Origin: Nitrospira sp.
GTDB taxonomy: Bacteria > Nitrospirota > Nitrospiria > Nitrospirales > Nitrospiraceae
DNA: 64,000 bases
NCBI GenBank assembly: GCA_020846195.1
Contig: JADLEJ010000009.1
Location: 83,835 to 147,834, forward strand
Direction: 5' to 3'
The position numbers and the translations under genes were made by a program. Below, piece by piece: positions 1 to 8,361 of this stretch (position 1 is the first letter of the stretch; the number at the start of each line of letters is the position of its first letter). The notes under the pieces are model-generated. The model was not told the DNA's origin, did not search any database, and worked only from the letters and a program-made list of their open reading frames with translations.

Positions 1-237
1 CCTGTTTTCAATCGGCGCCGGCAGCTGTTTTTCAAGTACGGTTGTGTGGACGTCTACGACCATTTCATCGCCATCCCATGTTGTGCCATTCACGATCCAG
101 ACATGACTGGTAGCGTTTGGGAAATGGCCCATAATGAAATTTTCAATAATTGTTCCGAGCTGGCTTGTATTCGCGTGGCCAATGTCCGGGGTGAAGAGTG
201 TGAGGATGAGAATGCTCAGTATGTAGAGTTGGCGCAT
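1..237 (-). CDS. Secreted hypothetical protein, 3' end cut by window edge
   Basis: Reading the minus strand from an ATG at 237 gives 79 codons without a stop, running off the window. A good Shine-Dalgarno (GGAGGT, about 244-249) lies 6 bases upstream. The protein opens with a typical signal peptide (MRQLYILSILILTLFTPDIGHA), so it is probably exported. The visible mature part is short (motifs SHVWIVNGTTWDGDEMVVDV) and I do not recognise its family. The frame is open because of the signal peptide and the ribosome site, not because of a known domain. Confidence 0.6.
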   Translation of the reverse strand, partial: MRQLYILSILILTLFTPDIGHANTSQLGTIIENFIMGHFPNATSHVWIVNGTTWDGDEMVVDVHTTVLEKQLPAPIENR

Positions 238-393
238 GACAGCACCTCCAAGGTGGGAGTGAGAGAGCTACGCGGTCTATAACCGTGGAGCCAGTCCACG
301 ACTATGCCTAATACTCTACGCTTGGAACGGGCGTAATGCCAGATATAGGAAGAGCGTGTCGGTATGGCAATAAATCGAGACGTGGACCGATAA

Positions 394-438
394 AATAAAA
401 CGGCCTCGCCGCTGGTGAAGCGGCGAGGCCGTTTTATT
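394..438. terminator. Strong bidirectional rho-independent terminator
   Basis: A perfect 19-base inverted repeat, 394-412 against 420-438, with a 7-base loop (tggtgaa). The GC-rich core is flanked by A-rich sequence on the left and T-rich sequence on the right, so it works on either strand. It sits 55 bases past the stop of the minus-strand ferredoxin gene and should end that transcript; upstream of the truncated minus-strand gene it also isolates the two. Confidence 0.9.
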
Positions 439-492
439 CAGTTAGCTGCAAGCCGCGAGCGATCAGTTCCGGACACCGCTCCAGATCTTGCT

Positions 493-810
493 CTAATCGA
501 TAGCCTTGTCAGGATTCAAGGCCTTCGCTTTTGCCATCAAAACTTCCGTGGTTTCAGGATAAATCGGATCGGAGATGCAGCAATTGTCGACCGGGCAGAC
601 CGCTGCGCACTGCGGTTCATCGAAGTGTCCGACGCATTCTGTGCAGCGATCATGGGTGATGATGTAAATATTGTCGCCCACACCCTGACCGTCGCCCACG
701 TGATGGCCCTTGCCTTCCGCGTCGCTCCGGGTTTCGAAAATCGCCTCGTTGGGACATTCAGGCAGGCAAGCCCCACAGGAAATGCATTCGTCGGTAATCA
801 GCAGTGCCAT
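493..810 (-). CDS. 2x[4Fe-4S] ferredoxin (YfhL / Allochromatium type)
   Basis: A 105-residue cytoplasmic electron carrier. The first cluster motif CISCGACLPECP lies near residues 10-21. The second has a widened spacing, CTECVGHFDEPQCAAVCP, followed by the C of VDNC, which is the insertion typical of Allochromatium-type/YfhL ferredoxins. A C-terminal helical tail follows, as in that group. The electron partner cannot be told from the sequence; the neighbours on the other strand are unrelated. It is transcribed alone: its own promoter (901-930) lies upstream and a strong terminator (394-438) downstream. Confidence 0.9.
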   Translation of the reverse strand: MALLITDECISCGACLPECPNEAIFETRSDAEGKGHHVGDGQGVGDNIYIITHDRCTECVGHFDEPQCAAVCPVDNCCISDPIYPETTEVLMAKAKALNPDKAID

Positions 811-900
811 GACCCACGCCTCCTTCTTACTTCTGAGACAACAAACAATATTGACAAGATCGCGCCGCCCCGACCATAGTGCGTGCGCGGTGTGGGGGCC

Positions 901-930
901 ATTCTATTCTGTGATTCTTTTCCAAGTCAA
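901..930 (-). promoter_or_regulatory. Sigma-70-type promoter of the ferredoxin gene
   Basis: On the minus strand, TTGACT (930-925), an 18-base spacer and TAGAAT (906-901). Transcription would start near 894 and give a leader of about 85 bases before the ATG at 810. This is a motif match only. Confidence 0.6.
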
Positions 931-1029
931 CAGAACGGCTTCCGGTCAGAAGGCCTAGAATTCACGGGAATATGGCCCATGGGTCCCAGTCTGGCGCGCG
1001 AATCTTAATCGATCACGAAGGCGAATGGT

Positions 1030-1530
1030 ATGAGCTCGATGCAGGTCCAAGGGAGCGATCGCGAACAGAAGAAAAAGCGGATCATCATGATGATCCTGCT
1101 GGCGGTCCTCTTAATGAGTGTGTCTATGTTTATGGTGCCGCAGAAGGACACGGACATCATTGTGGTGACCTTCCCTCATGGCGAAACGATTGAAGCGGAA
1201 GTCGCGGAGACGCCTGAAAAGCTGCTGTTCGGCCTCGCGTTTCGCGAGCAGTTGCCGCCCAATACGGGGATGCTTTATATCTTTGAGTCCAATGGACTGC
1301 ATCGGGTCCGGACCAAGGAGTTTCGATTTCCGGTGGATATGATCTGGGTGGATGAGAGTCATCATGTGGTTCATACCGTTGAGGGCGCAAGCCCTTGCGC
1401 AAAGGATCCCTGTCCGTCCTTCGGTCCGCCGCCGGAACCGGCGCGCTATGTGCTGCAAACGGAGCCTGGGCTAATTCGGCGGCTGGGGATTGCGAATGGG
1501 GACGAATTGAAGTATTTCCTTCGGATGTAG
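1030..1530 (+). CDS. DUF192 family membrane-anchored protein
   Basis: 166 residues. A charged N-terminus and one hydrophobic segment (about residues 18-36) act as a signal anchor. The DUF192 domain follows, with family hallmarks: a VTFPHGETIEAEVAETP opening, the GLAFREQLPPNTGMLY turn, the FPVDMIWVD strand, and a Cys-containing loop (PCAKDPCPSF) before the final YVLQTEPGLIRRLGIANGD. DUF192 proteins are small beta-rich periplasmic proteins of unproved function. A second ATG three codons in (1039) is possible. The gene precedes the Rieske protein on the same strand. Confidence 0.85.
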   Translation: MSSMQVQGSDREQKKKRIIMMILLAVLLMSVSMFMVPQKDTDIIVVTFPHGETIEAEVAETPEKLLFGLAFREQLPPNTGMLYIFESNGLHRVRTKEFRFPVDMIWVDESHHVVHTVEGASPCAKDPCPSFGPPPEPARYVLQTEPGLIRRLGIANGDELKYFLRM

Positions 1531-1589
1531 CCGCGTTGCATGACAGGAGTGAGGCTTGCGCGCGCAGTGGGAAGATGCAGGAGAGGGGC

Positions 1590-1907
1590 ATGGAGGGATT
1601 TCAACGAGTCGCGGCACTGAGCGAGATCGCTCCTGGGCAATCGAAAGTCGTCAAGGTCAATGACAAGGCGATTGCGCTGTTCAATATCGACGGCACGTTC
1701 TACGCGATTCACAATCTATGTCCGCATGAAGGCGGCCCGCTCAATGAAGGGCGGCTGAAGGGATACGTGGTGGCCTGTCCCTGGCACGATTTGGCATTCG
1801 ATATTCGAAGTGGGCAGGGGACGGATGGCGGTGGCTATTGCATCGGAAGTTATGAAGTTCGCGTAGACAACACCGATATTCTTGTCGGTCCCCGTCGAAA
1901 GGCCTAG
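1590..1907 (+). CDS. Rieske [2Fe-2S] ferredoxin
   Basis: 105 residues from the ATG at 1590, chosen because AGGAGAGG (1579-1586) sits just upstream; the frame is open further upstream and overlaps the DUF192 gene. The cluster ligands are clear: C-P-H in NLCPHEGGPL and C-P-W-H in ACPWHDLAFD, about 17 residues apart. There is no disulfide pair of the cytochrome bc1 type and no signal peptide. This matches a soluble NirD/biphenyl-dioxygenase-like ferredoxin. The size fits a stand-alone electron carrier; the partner enzyme is not in the neighbourhood. Confidence 0.9.
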   Translation: MEGFQRVAALSEIAPGQSKVVKVNDKAIALFNIDGTFYAIHNLCPHEGGPLNEGRLKGYVVACPWHDLAFDIRSGQGTDGGGYCIGSYEVRVDNTDILVGPRRKA

Positions 1908-1963
1908 TCGTTGAGTCGAGGGAATATAAGGGCTATCGTGGGTTATGGAGCTGCTGGGCAGTC

Positions 1964-2308
1964 ATGAATAGTATCGGACAGAATATGCCGGGTCCCTCGG
2001 AAGGCCAAGAGAAGCGTGCCATTGAGGCTGTCATTGGGCGAGCCTTTACCATTCATCTGTGGGAAGACCGTACTCGCGGCGAGCAATGGGTTCCGAGCTA
2101 CAACACCACAGCATTGACGCTTGTGGACGATCGGTTTCTCCGAGTCGCCAGTAATAACGCGGTCGAGAACGGTCAGCGCATATTCGAGTTTCAGGGGGTG
2201 CTGCCTGGGACTCACGAGTTACTGTTCGAAAAACGCATGGGATGGAAATTCACGTCGGAAGATCGCCGGATATTTCTGATCCAGGTCTCGCCAGCCGGGA
2301 AGGGCTAA
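1964..2308 (+). CDS. Chagasin-like (I42) protease-inhibitor domain protein
   Basis: 114 residues with the layout of chagasin-type inhibitors of cysteine peptidases: an early strand (AFTIHLWEDRTRGEQWVPSY) in the place of the NPTTGY-W loop, a middle LRVASNNAVENGQ segment, and the closing GTHELLFEKRMGWKF segment resembling the family's G-x-x-x-L-x-x-x-x-x-R-P-W loop. The key loops are degenerate (PSYNTT rather than NPTTGY, MGW rather than RPW), so inhibition is uncertain. There is no clear signal peptide. It ends 5 bases before the aminotransferase start, so the two are probably cotranscribed. Confidence 0.6.
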   Translation: MNSIGQNMPGPSEGQEKRAIEAVIGRAFTIHLWEDRTRGEQWVPSYNTTALTLVDDRFLRVASNNAVENGQRIFEFQGVLPGTHELLFEKRMGWKFTSEDRRIFLIQVSPAGKG

Positions 2309-2313
2309 TCGCT

Positions 2314-3153
2314 GTGCCGGATATTGCGTTTATCAATGGGCAATTTCTTCCCTGGCATCAAGCCACCATCTCGATTGAAGATCGCGGGTTTCAGTTTGGC
2401 GATGGCGTCTACGAAGTCATCAGGACCTATCGCGGCCGTCCGTTCGAAGTGGATGCGCATCTCAATCGGCTCGACCGTAGTGCCAGAGAGCTGAGTCTTG
2501 CACAGCCATATGCCAGGGGCCAGTGGACGGAGTGGATTCAGCGGGGAGTCTGCGAGGCTGGATATGCTGAGGCCAAGGTTTATATCCAGATCACTCGCGG
2601 GGTGGCTCCGAGGGACCATGCGTTTCCGTCAAACGCGGCTCCAACTGTGGTGATGACGATTCGCGAGTTGGCGCCGTTCCCGATAAAGACGCGGGAGGCA
2701 GGGGTCGTTGCCAAGACCTGTGAGGATTTGCGCTGGGGGCGTTGCGATATCAAGAGCGTGAATTTACTGGCCAATGTATTGGCCCGTGAAGAGGCGAAGC
2801 GGGCCGGGGTGTTTGAAGCGATTTTGGTGAAAGACGGTTTGGTCACGGAAGGGTCTGTTAGCAATGTGATGGCCGTTCAGGCAGGGACGGTGGTGACGGC
2901 TCCGGAAGGCCCAAGAATTCTCTCAGGCGTGACACGCACAGTGGTGCTGGATCTGGCAAGGGCGGCGGGAATTCCGGTGCGTGAAGAGTTTATTTCGGTC
3001 GAGTCGCTCTATGCCGCGGACGAAGTGTTTCTTACCGGGACAACCGTAGAAGGACTCCCCGTGGTGCAGGTCGATGGCCGGACGATTGGGGCTGGGCACC
3101 CTGGGCCAGTTGCCAAGGTGCTGGCCTCCCGTTGGGCGACCTTGACAGGGTAG
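2314..3153 (+). CDS. dat: D-amino-acid aminotransferase (class IV, PLP)
   Basis: 279 residues from GTG 2314. The longer frame from 2242 overlaps the previous gene, while the family's FINGQF opening fits this start. The protein interconverts D-amino acids and 2-oxo acids, giving D-Ala/D-Glu for peptidoglycan. Hallmarks: the DRGFQFGDGVYEVIR strand, TRGVAPRDHAFP (residues 94-105), which favours D-amino-acid over branched-chain aminotransferases, the Schiff-base lysine K147 in CDIKSVNLLAN, and the phosphate loop around SGVTR and TGTTVEGLPV. A branched-chain or 4-amino-4-deoxychorismate role is less likely because of the RGVAPR motif. Confidence 0.85.
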   Translation: MPDIAFINGQFLPWHQATISIEDRGFQFGDGVYEVIRTYRGRPFEVDAHLNRLDRSARELSLAQPYARGQWTEWIQRGVCEAGYAEAKVYIQITRGVAPRDHAFPSNAAPTVVMTIRELAPFPIKTREAGVVAKTCEDLRWGRCDIKSVNLLANVLAREEAKRAGVFEAILVKDGLVTEGSVSNVMAVQAGTVVTAPEGPRILSGVTRTVVLDLARAAGIPVREEFISVESLYAADEVFLTGTTVEGLPVVQVDGRTIGAGHPGPVAKVLASRWATLTG

Positions 3154-3198
3154 TCCCCCTTGCTTTGACGGGGGGGCCATGTTAAGGTGCCGTCGCTG

Positions 3199-3224
3199 AA
3201 AGTGGGCTTATGCCCACTTTTTTG
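3199..3224 (+). terminator. Rho-independent terminator after dat
   Basis: Stem 3199-3207 (aaagtgggc) pairs with 3212-3220 (gcccacttt) across a 4-base loop, followed by a T tract (3218-3223). It lies 46 bases after the dat stop. It also falls inside the longest open frame of rimP, which supports the later rimP start. Confidence 0.75.
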
Positions 3225-3261
3225 TTTGGGCAGATGTACCGCAGCGTTAAAGGATACCGCG

Positions 3262-3753
3262 TTGAGTATTCCGGAGCATGGATCCCGGTCTTCCATTGAT
3301 CGGATTCAGGAACGTCTTTCTCCGATTCTCTGGACGCTAGGGTTGGAATTAGTAGACGTGGTGTGTGTCGGGCAAGGCTCCCGATCCGTTGTCCGAGTGC
3401 TGATCGACAAGCCCGGTGGTGTCACCGTTTCAGATTGTGAGCGGGCCCATGTGGCAGTCGGTCCGGCGCTGGATGTAGCCGATCCGTTTCCCCACGCCTA
3501 TACGCTTGAAGTGTCCTCACCCGGGCTCGACCGCCCGTTCAAGCGGCTCCAAGATTATCAGCGCGCGGTCGGGAAGCGGGTGAGCGTTAAGCTGAAGCAG
3601 CCGCTTGACGGCCAATGGCGCATTATCGGAGAGTTAGTGCAGGTGGATGAGGATGCGATGGTTTTGGCAGTCGCGTCGAAGCCTGCCGCGACGCACACGA
3701 TGAAATTGGATCGCCACACGGTCGCGGAAGCCCGGCTGGTGATAGAGATCTAG
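3262..3753 (+). CDS. rimP: Ribosome maturation factor RimP
   Basis: 163 residues from TTG 3262, preceded by AAAGGA (3249-3254) at 7 bases. The longer frame from 3187 would contain the terminator hairpin and exceed the family length. RimP helps assemble the 30S subunit. Family features: the N-terminal domain LELVDVVCVG...VVRVLIDKPGG...VSDCERAHVAVGPALD, the signature VSSPGLDRPFKR, and a C-terminal SH3-like domain. It is first in the rimP-nusA-infB-rbfA-truB-rpsO-pnp operon, an order conserved across many bacteria. Confidence 0.92.
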   Translation: MSIPEHGSRSSIDRIQERLSPILWTLGLELVDVVCVGQGSRSVVRVLIDKPGGVTVSDCERAHVAVGPALDVADPFPHAYTLEVSSPGLDRPFKRLQDYQRAVGKRVSVKLKQPLDGQWRIIGELVQVDEDAMVLAVASKPAATHTMKLDRHTVAEARLVIEI

Positions 3754-3806
3754 ACCGTGGCCTGGAGCGGCCGCAGTCCCGCACTGATCGAGCAGGAGCC
3801 TAATGT

Positions 3807-4958
3807 ATGAACCGAGAATTAATCGCAGTCATCGATGAGATCGGTCGCCAGAAAGGCATCGACAAGTCCCGCGTCATCGGGGCCATCGAATCGGCCCTTC
3901 AAACCGCCGCTAAAAAGCGATTTGGGCAGGCTGAGAACATTCAAGTCGAAATCGACTCCAAGACCGGCGAGATCTCTGTGGTCTCGAAGAAGACCATTGT
4001 CGATCATGTGAGCAATCCGAAAGCGGAAATCTCGCTTCAGGAAGCGCGCCAGCTCGACAGCGAAGCGGAGGTGGGCGATGAAATCGGCTCACTCATCGAA
4101 ATGGATGAGCTTGGCCGCATTGCCGCGCAGACGGCGAAGCAGGTGATCTTCCAGAAGGTGCGCGAAGCCGAGTGGGAAGCGGTTCAGAAAGAATATTCGA
4201 CCCGGCAGGGCGACCTCGTCAACGGCATTATCCTCGGCATGGAACGGCGGAATTATCTAGTGGATTTGGGGAAAACAGAAGCGATTCTCCCGATTCAGGA
4301 GCAGATCCCCCGCGAGACCTACCGGCGCGGCGATCGAGTGAAGGCGATGTTGCTGGAGGTGCGCCGAACGCCGAAGGATGTCCAGGTGATTTTGACCAGG
4401 AGCCATCCGCAATTCGTCTCGAAGCTGTTCGAGCTTGAAGTCCCCGAGGTCATGGAAAAGATCGTGGAGATTAAGTCGATCGTCCGAGAGCCGGGCGATC
4501 GTACGAAAATTGCGGTCACCTCGCGCGAGAAGGCGGTGGACCCGGTCGGCGCCTGCGTTGGCATCAAGGGATCGCGTGTGCAGGCGGTGGTCCGCGAGCT
4601 GCGGGGCGAGAAGATCGACATCATCACGTGGACGCAGGATCCTCGCGTGTTCATTGCGGAGGCGCTGAACCCGGCTACGATTGAAAAAGTCGGCATCGAC
4701 GACGAAAAGAAGTCCGCGTTAGTCGTGGTGGCCGATTCGCAGCTGTCACTGGCGATTGGCAAGAACGGGCAGAACGTGCGCTTGGCGGCCCGCCTGACCG
4801 GATGGAAGATCGACATCATCAGCGCGACGGAATACGAAAAAGAAAAGGTGGAGCGCGACAAGGAAATCAAGGCTGCGATGGCCGATGAGGCCGAAGCGCA
4901 GCGGTTGCAGGAAGAGGCCCGGCAAGCCGCTAGGGCTGAAGAAAACGAATCGAACTAG
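3807..4958 (+). CDS. nusA: Transcription elongation/antitermination factor NusA
   Basis: 383 residues. NusA binds RNA polymerase and nascent RNA and modulates pausing, termination and antitermination. It shows the N-terminal polymerase-binding domain (1-125), an S1 domain (GDLVNGIILGMERRNYLVDLGKTEAILP, about 135-200), and two KH domains (DPVGACVGIKGSRVQAVVREL around 250-270 and SLAIGKNGQNVRLAARLTGW around 315-335). The protein ends in a short Glu/Ala-rich helix, so it lacks the C-terminal acidic repeats of the E. coli protein (495 aa), as is usual outside Proteobacteria. CAGGAG lies upstream of the ATG. Confidence 0.97.
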   Translation: MNRELIAVIDEIGRQKGIDKSRVIGAIESALQTAAKKRFGQAENIQVEIDSKTGEISVVSKKTIVDHVSNPKAEISLQEARQLDSEAEVGDEIGSLIEMDELGRIAAQTAKQVIFQKVREAEWEAVQKEYSTRQGDLVNGIILGMERRNYLVDLGKTEAILPIQEQIPRETYRRGDRVKAMLLEVRRTPKDVQVILTRSHPQFVSKLFELEVPEVMEKIVEIKSIVREPGDRTKIAVTSREKAVDPVGACVGIKGSRVQAVVRELRGEKIDIITWTQDPRVFIAEALNPATIEKVGIDDEKKSALVVVADSQLSLAIGKNGQNVRLAARLTGWKIDIISATEYEKEKVERDKEIKAAMADEAEAQRLQEEARQAARAEENESN

Positions 4959-4973
4959 AATCGAGTTGAACTA

Positions 4974-7556
4974 GTGTCTGCAATGCGCGTCTATGAATTA
5001 GCGAAGAAGCTGGGGATGGAGAACAAAGATCTCATCCCTGAACTCAAGAAGATGGGTGTGCCTGTCGCCTCTCACAGCAGTGCGCTCGACGACGACACGG
5101 TGCAAAAGGCTCTGGATAAACTCAGCCCGAAAGCCAAAGGGGCCGCGAAGGCGAGTGGGAAGGCGTCAGGCGACGATGTGGTCGGGAAAGCACGCGACAC
5201 TGAGATGAAGCACGAGGGGGGGCATGGCGCCAAGGCGTCTGCTTCCAAGGCGACGACGGTTGAAGAGCCGGCAAAAACGGACAAGCGGCGCATCCTCATC
5301 AAGCGCAAGAAGGAAGATGAGCCTGTTGTTGAGGCGAGCGCTTCTCCTGCGCCGCCGACGAGCGAGGTCGAGGCCCTGCCCCTTGCGGCAACGGCTGTTG
5401 CGCCTCCGGTGGTAAGCGAGCCTGCTGCCCCCCCACCTGCGCCTCTTCCGGAATTGCCTGAAATCGGAACGATCCTTGCGGAGCCGCCGACTCCTCCTGT
5501 CCAGCCGGTCGTTGCGAAGCCAGCAGCGGTGGTGCCTGGGGTAGCGATGACGCCGGAAGCGCTCGCCGCAAAAAAGAAAAGTTTGGCGCTGGAAGCAATC
5601 GAAGCAGAAGGGCTCAAGGAAAAGCTCAAAAAGGCGAAAAAGACCGGCCGTCCGAAAGAAGAGCCCGATGTGAAGCATCGCGAAGATGCGGCCCGGTGGC
5701 AGGATCTTCGTGCGATTCCGACGGTGCAGCGCCGCGATGATCGGTCCCGGCATCTCCACCATAGTGCGCCATCGGAAATTACCAAGCCGCGCCGAAAGAG
5801 CGTCAAGGTGACAGTGGGAACGACGGTCAAGGAATTTGCCGAGCTGATCGGCCAGCGTCCGGCCGACATCGTTCGAAAGCTGATGGATATGGGGCAGATG
5901 CTCACCTTCAATCAGCCGATGAACATGGATGCGGCGTCGATGATTGCCGATGAGGCCGGCGTCAAAATCGAAATCTCCGTCGAAAAGGCTGGCGACGAAC
6001 TTCTGGAGGCCGTGGTGCAGGCGGGAGAAGGCGATGAGCGCCTGGAGTCCAGACCGCCGGTCGTCACGATCATGGGCCACGTCGACCACGGAAAAACGTC
6101 TCTCCTGGATGCCATCAGGCAAACGAAGGTGGCTGAAGGCGAAGCCGGCGGAATTACCCAGCACATTGGCGCCTACACGGTATCGGTCCACGACAAGCTG
6201 GTCACCTTCCTGGATACGCCGGGTCACGAAGCCTTTACCGCCATGCGCTCGCGTGGCGCGAAAGTCACGGACATTGTCATTCTCGTCGTGGCCGCCGACG
6301 ATGGCGTGATGCCGCAGACGATTGAAGCGATTAACCATGCGAAAGCGGCCGGGGTGCCACTGATTGTGGCGATGAATACAATCGACAAGCCCGAGGCGAA
6401 TCCAGACCGGGTGCGCAATGCGCTCTCCGAGCATGGACTGATTTCAGAGGCTTGGGGCGGCGACACCATCATGGTGGAGGTATCGGCCAAGCAGAAGACC
6501 GGTCTCGACACGCTGCTCGAAATGATTTTGCTTCAGTCGGAAGTGTTGGAGTTGAAAGCCGATCCCCATCGTCAGGCGAAAGGTACGGTCGTGGAGGCCA
6601 AGCTTGAGCGGGGCCGCGGCCCTGTTGCCACGGTGCTCGTGCAGAACGGCACGCTCAAAGTGGGCGATGTGTTTGTGGTCGGCACGTTCAGCGGCCGCGT
6701 TCGCGCACTGCTCAACGACCGAGGCGCCAAGACGCAGCAGGCGACGCCGTCGATTCCCGTCGAGGTGATTGGGTTGCCGGGCGTGCCGTCGGCGGGCGAT
6801 GTGTTTCAGGTCGTCTCCGACGAGCGAGTGGCGCGAGAAATCGCCGATGAGCGGGCTCAGAAGCAGCGCACGGCGGAACTCGCGGGGCAGGCGAAAGTCT
6901 CGCTCGACGATCTCTTTGCCAGAATTAAAGAAGGGTCGGCGAAGGAGCTGGCCATCGTTCTCAAGGCCGATGTGCAAGGTTCCTCGGAAGCGCTGGCGGC
7001 GGCGGTCGAAAAGCTGCCGACTCCTGCGGTCAGGATCCGAGTCATTCACAACGGTGTCGGCGGGGTCACGGAGTCCGATGTGCTGCTGGCAGCCGCCTCG
7101 CGTGCGATTATTATCGGGTTCAATGTCCGTCCTGAACCGAAGGCTGCGTCTTTGGCCGAGCAGCAAGGCGTGGATGTTCGTTTGTACACGATTATTTATG
7201 AAGCGCTGTCCGATATTAAGGCGGCGATGGAAGGGTTGCTCGATCCCACGCTCAAGGAGCGGTCGCTGGGCCGGGCGGAAGTGCGCCAAGTCTTCACGAT
7301 TCCCAAGGCCGGGGTTGTGGCCGGGTCTTATGTTGTCGAGGGAACGATCTCTCGAGCGGCCATGGGCGTGAGGCTCCTTCGAGACAATGTGGTGGTCTAC
7401 GAGGGTCGGCTCGGGTCGTTGCGCCGCTTCAAGGATGATGTGCGCGAAGTGCAGCAAGGCTACGAGTGCGGAATCAGCATCGAGAATTTTAACGACATCA
7501 AGGCTGGCGACGTGATCGAGGCCTACACGATCGACAAGATCGCCGGGAAGCTCTAA
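4974..7556 (+). CDS. infB: Translation initiation factor IF-2
   Basis: 860 residues. IF-2 is the GTPase that places fMet-tRNA on the 30S subunit. Order: IF2_N domain (1-50), a long Ala/Pro/Lys-rich linker (about 60-265), a second IF2_N domain ([16 protein letters not shown], about 275-330), the G domain, and the II/III/IV domains. G1 is GHVDHGKT (368-375) and G3 is DTPGH (414-418). The base-recognition motif reads NTID (468-471) instead of the usual NKxD. GTG 4974 is used; an in-frame ATG (4983) is three codons later. It begins 15 bases after nusA. Confidence 0.97.
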   Translation: MSAMRVYELAKKLGMENKDLIPELKKMGVPVASHSSALDDDTVQKALDKLSPKAKGAAKASGKASGDDVVGKARDTEMKHEGGHGAKASASKATTVEEPAKTDKRRILIKRKKEDEPVVEASASPAPPTSEVEALPLAATAVAPPVVSEPAAPPPAPLPELPEIGTILAEPPTPPVQPVVAKPAAVVPGVAMTPEALAAKKKSLALEAIEAEGLKEKLKKAKKTGRPKEEPDVKHREDAARWQDLRAIPTVQRRDDRSRHLHHSAPSEITKPRRKSVKVTVGTTVKEFAELIGQRPADIVRKLMDMGQMLTFNQPMNMDAASMIADEAGVKIEISVEKAGDELLEAVVQAGEGDERLESRPPVVTIMGHVDHGKTSLLDAIRQTKVAEGEAGGITQHIGAYTVSVHDKLVTFLDTPGHEAFTAMRSRGAKVTDIVILVVAADDGVMPQTIEAINHAKAAGVPLIVAMNTIDKPEANPDRVRNALSEHGLISEAWGGDTIMVEVSAKQKTGLDTLLEMILLQSEVLELKADPHRQAKGTVVEAKLERGRGPVATVLVQNGTLKVGDVFVVGTFSGRVRALLNDRGAKTQQATPSIPVEVIGLPGVPSAGDVFQVVSDERVAREIADERAQKQRTAELAGQAKVSLDDLFARIKEGSAKELAIVLKADVQGSSEALAAAVEKLPTPAVRIRVIHNGVGGVTESDVLLAAASRAIIIGFNVRPEPKAASLAEQQGVDVRLYTIIYEALSDIKAAMEGLLDPTLKERSLGRAEVRQVFTIPKAGVVAGSYVVEGTISRAAMGVRLLRDNVVVYEGRLGSLRRFKDDVREVQQGYECGISIENFNDIKAGDVIEAYTIDKIAGKL

Positions 7557-7582
7557 GTCGCAGAGCCAGTGGGTGCGGTGAC

Positions 7583-7873
7583 GTGGCTGGGATGGTCGTG
7601 GGCGTCTGCACGGTCGAACTGTGGATTCCGGAGAGTCAGTCGCTCAAGGACAAGCGGCAGGTCTTGCACAGTGTGAAAGATCGCCTGCGCGGCAAGTTCA
7701 ACCTCTCCATCGCCGAAGTAGACGGGCAAGACCTCTGGCAAAAAGCGGTGCTCGGGATGGCCTGCGTGGCGAATGACGGGAATTACGTCGAACAGGTCAT
7801 AGAGCAGGCGCTCAACGTCATTAAAAGCATGCCGGCCATTGAACTTGTTCGCGTGCATCGGGAGCTGTTGTAA
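7583..7873 (+). CDS. DUF503 / YlxP family protein
   Basis: 96 residues from GTG 7583. The family signature is plain: VGVCTVELWIPESQSLKDKRQVLHSVKDRLRGKFNLSIAEVD, then LGMACVANDGNYVEQVIEQALNVIKS. YlxP/DUF503 proteins form a small ferredoxin-like fold and regularly sit between infB and rbfA, as here (27 bases after infB), which suggests a ribosome or translation role. The biochemical function is not established. Confidence 0.9.
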   Translation: MAGMVVGVCTVELWIPESQSLKDKRQVLHSVKDRLRGKFNLSIAEVDGQDLWQKAVLGMACVANDGNYVEQVIEQALNVIKSMPAIELVRVHRELL

Positions 7874-7935
7874 GGCGCATGCGGGTGAAGTTGGGAAGAA
7901 GTCGTCAAGAAGGGCGGGCGTGCGACAGGTGGGCG

Positions 7936-8361
7936 ATGTCCAAAACGACATATAAGCGATCGGACCGGGTCGCCGATCAGATCCGCATGGAAGTGGCGGA
8001 TATCTTGATGCGCAAGATCAAAGATCCGCGCGTGCGGACGGTCACCGTGACGGATGTCGAGCTGACGGCGGATTTACGGATTGCCTATATCTTCGTGACG
8101 ACGATGGAAACCGAGCAGGCTGAACGCGACGTGTTTGTCGGATTGTCGAAGGCCTGCGGATTTGTCCGCGCTGAGCTGGGACGGCGGCTGGCGCTCCGGT
8201 ATTTGCCGGAAATCGTGTTCAAGCGAGATGAGACCGGGCCGCGCGGCGACCGGGTCATGAAATTGCTCGATGGGTTGCAACCGCATGAGGCCGATCAAGC
8301 CGCATCCGAGAACTCCTCCGGCCAGGTTGAGTTGATTATCCCTCCGATGAGAACGAAGTGA
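7936..8361 (+). CDS. rbfA: Ribosome-binding factor A
   Basis: 141 residues from ATG 7936, the usual RbfA opening (KRSDRVADQIRMEVADIL). An in-frame ATG at 7879 would add 19 basic residues that do not look like the family and cannot be excluded. RbfA is a late 30S maturation factor with a single KH-type fold. Family features are the KDPRVRTVTVTDVELTADLRIAYIFV strand and the RRLALRYLPEIVFKRDE segment with its A-for-G kink before LRYLPE. The C-terminal tail is acidic and short. The stop overlaps the truB ATG (TGATG). Confidence 0.93.
   Translation: MSKTTYKRSDRVADQIRMEVADILMRKIKDPRVRTVTVTDVELTADLRIAYIFVTTMETEQAERDVFVGLSKACGFVRAELGRRLALRYLPEIVFKRDETGPRGDRVMKLLDGLQPHEADQAASENSSGQVELIIPPMRTK

Noticed and set aside
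972..1193. Short plus-strand frame overlapping the DUF192 start (73 codons)
   Set aside because: No ribosome site, no family, and it runs in another frame over a well-supported gene.
3187..3261. Longer N-terminus for RimP
   Set aside because: The added segment includes the dat terminator hairpin and has no family similarity; TTG 3262 with AAAGGA is better.
5166..6434. Long minus-strand open frames opposite infB
   Set aside because: They mirror the IF-2 linker codons and contain repeated Arg/Ser/Leu runs typical of antisense reading.
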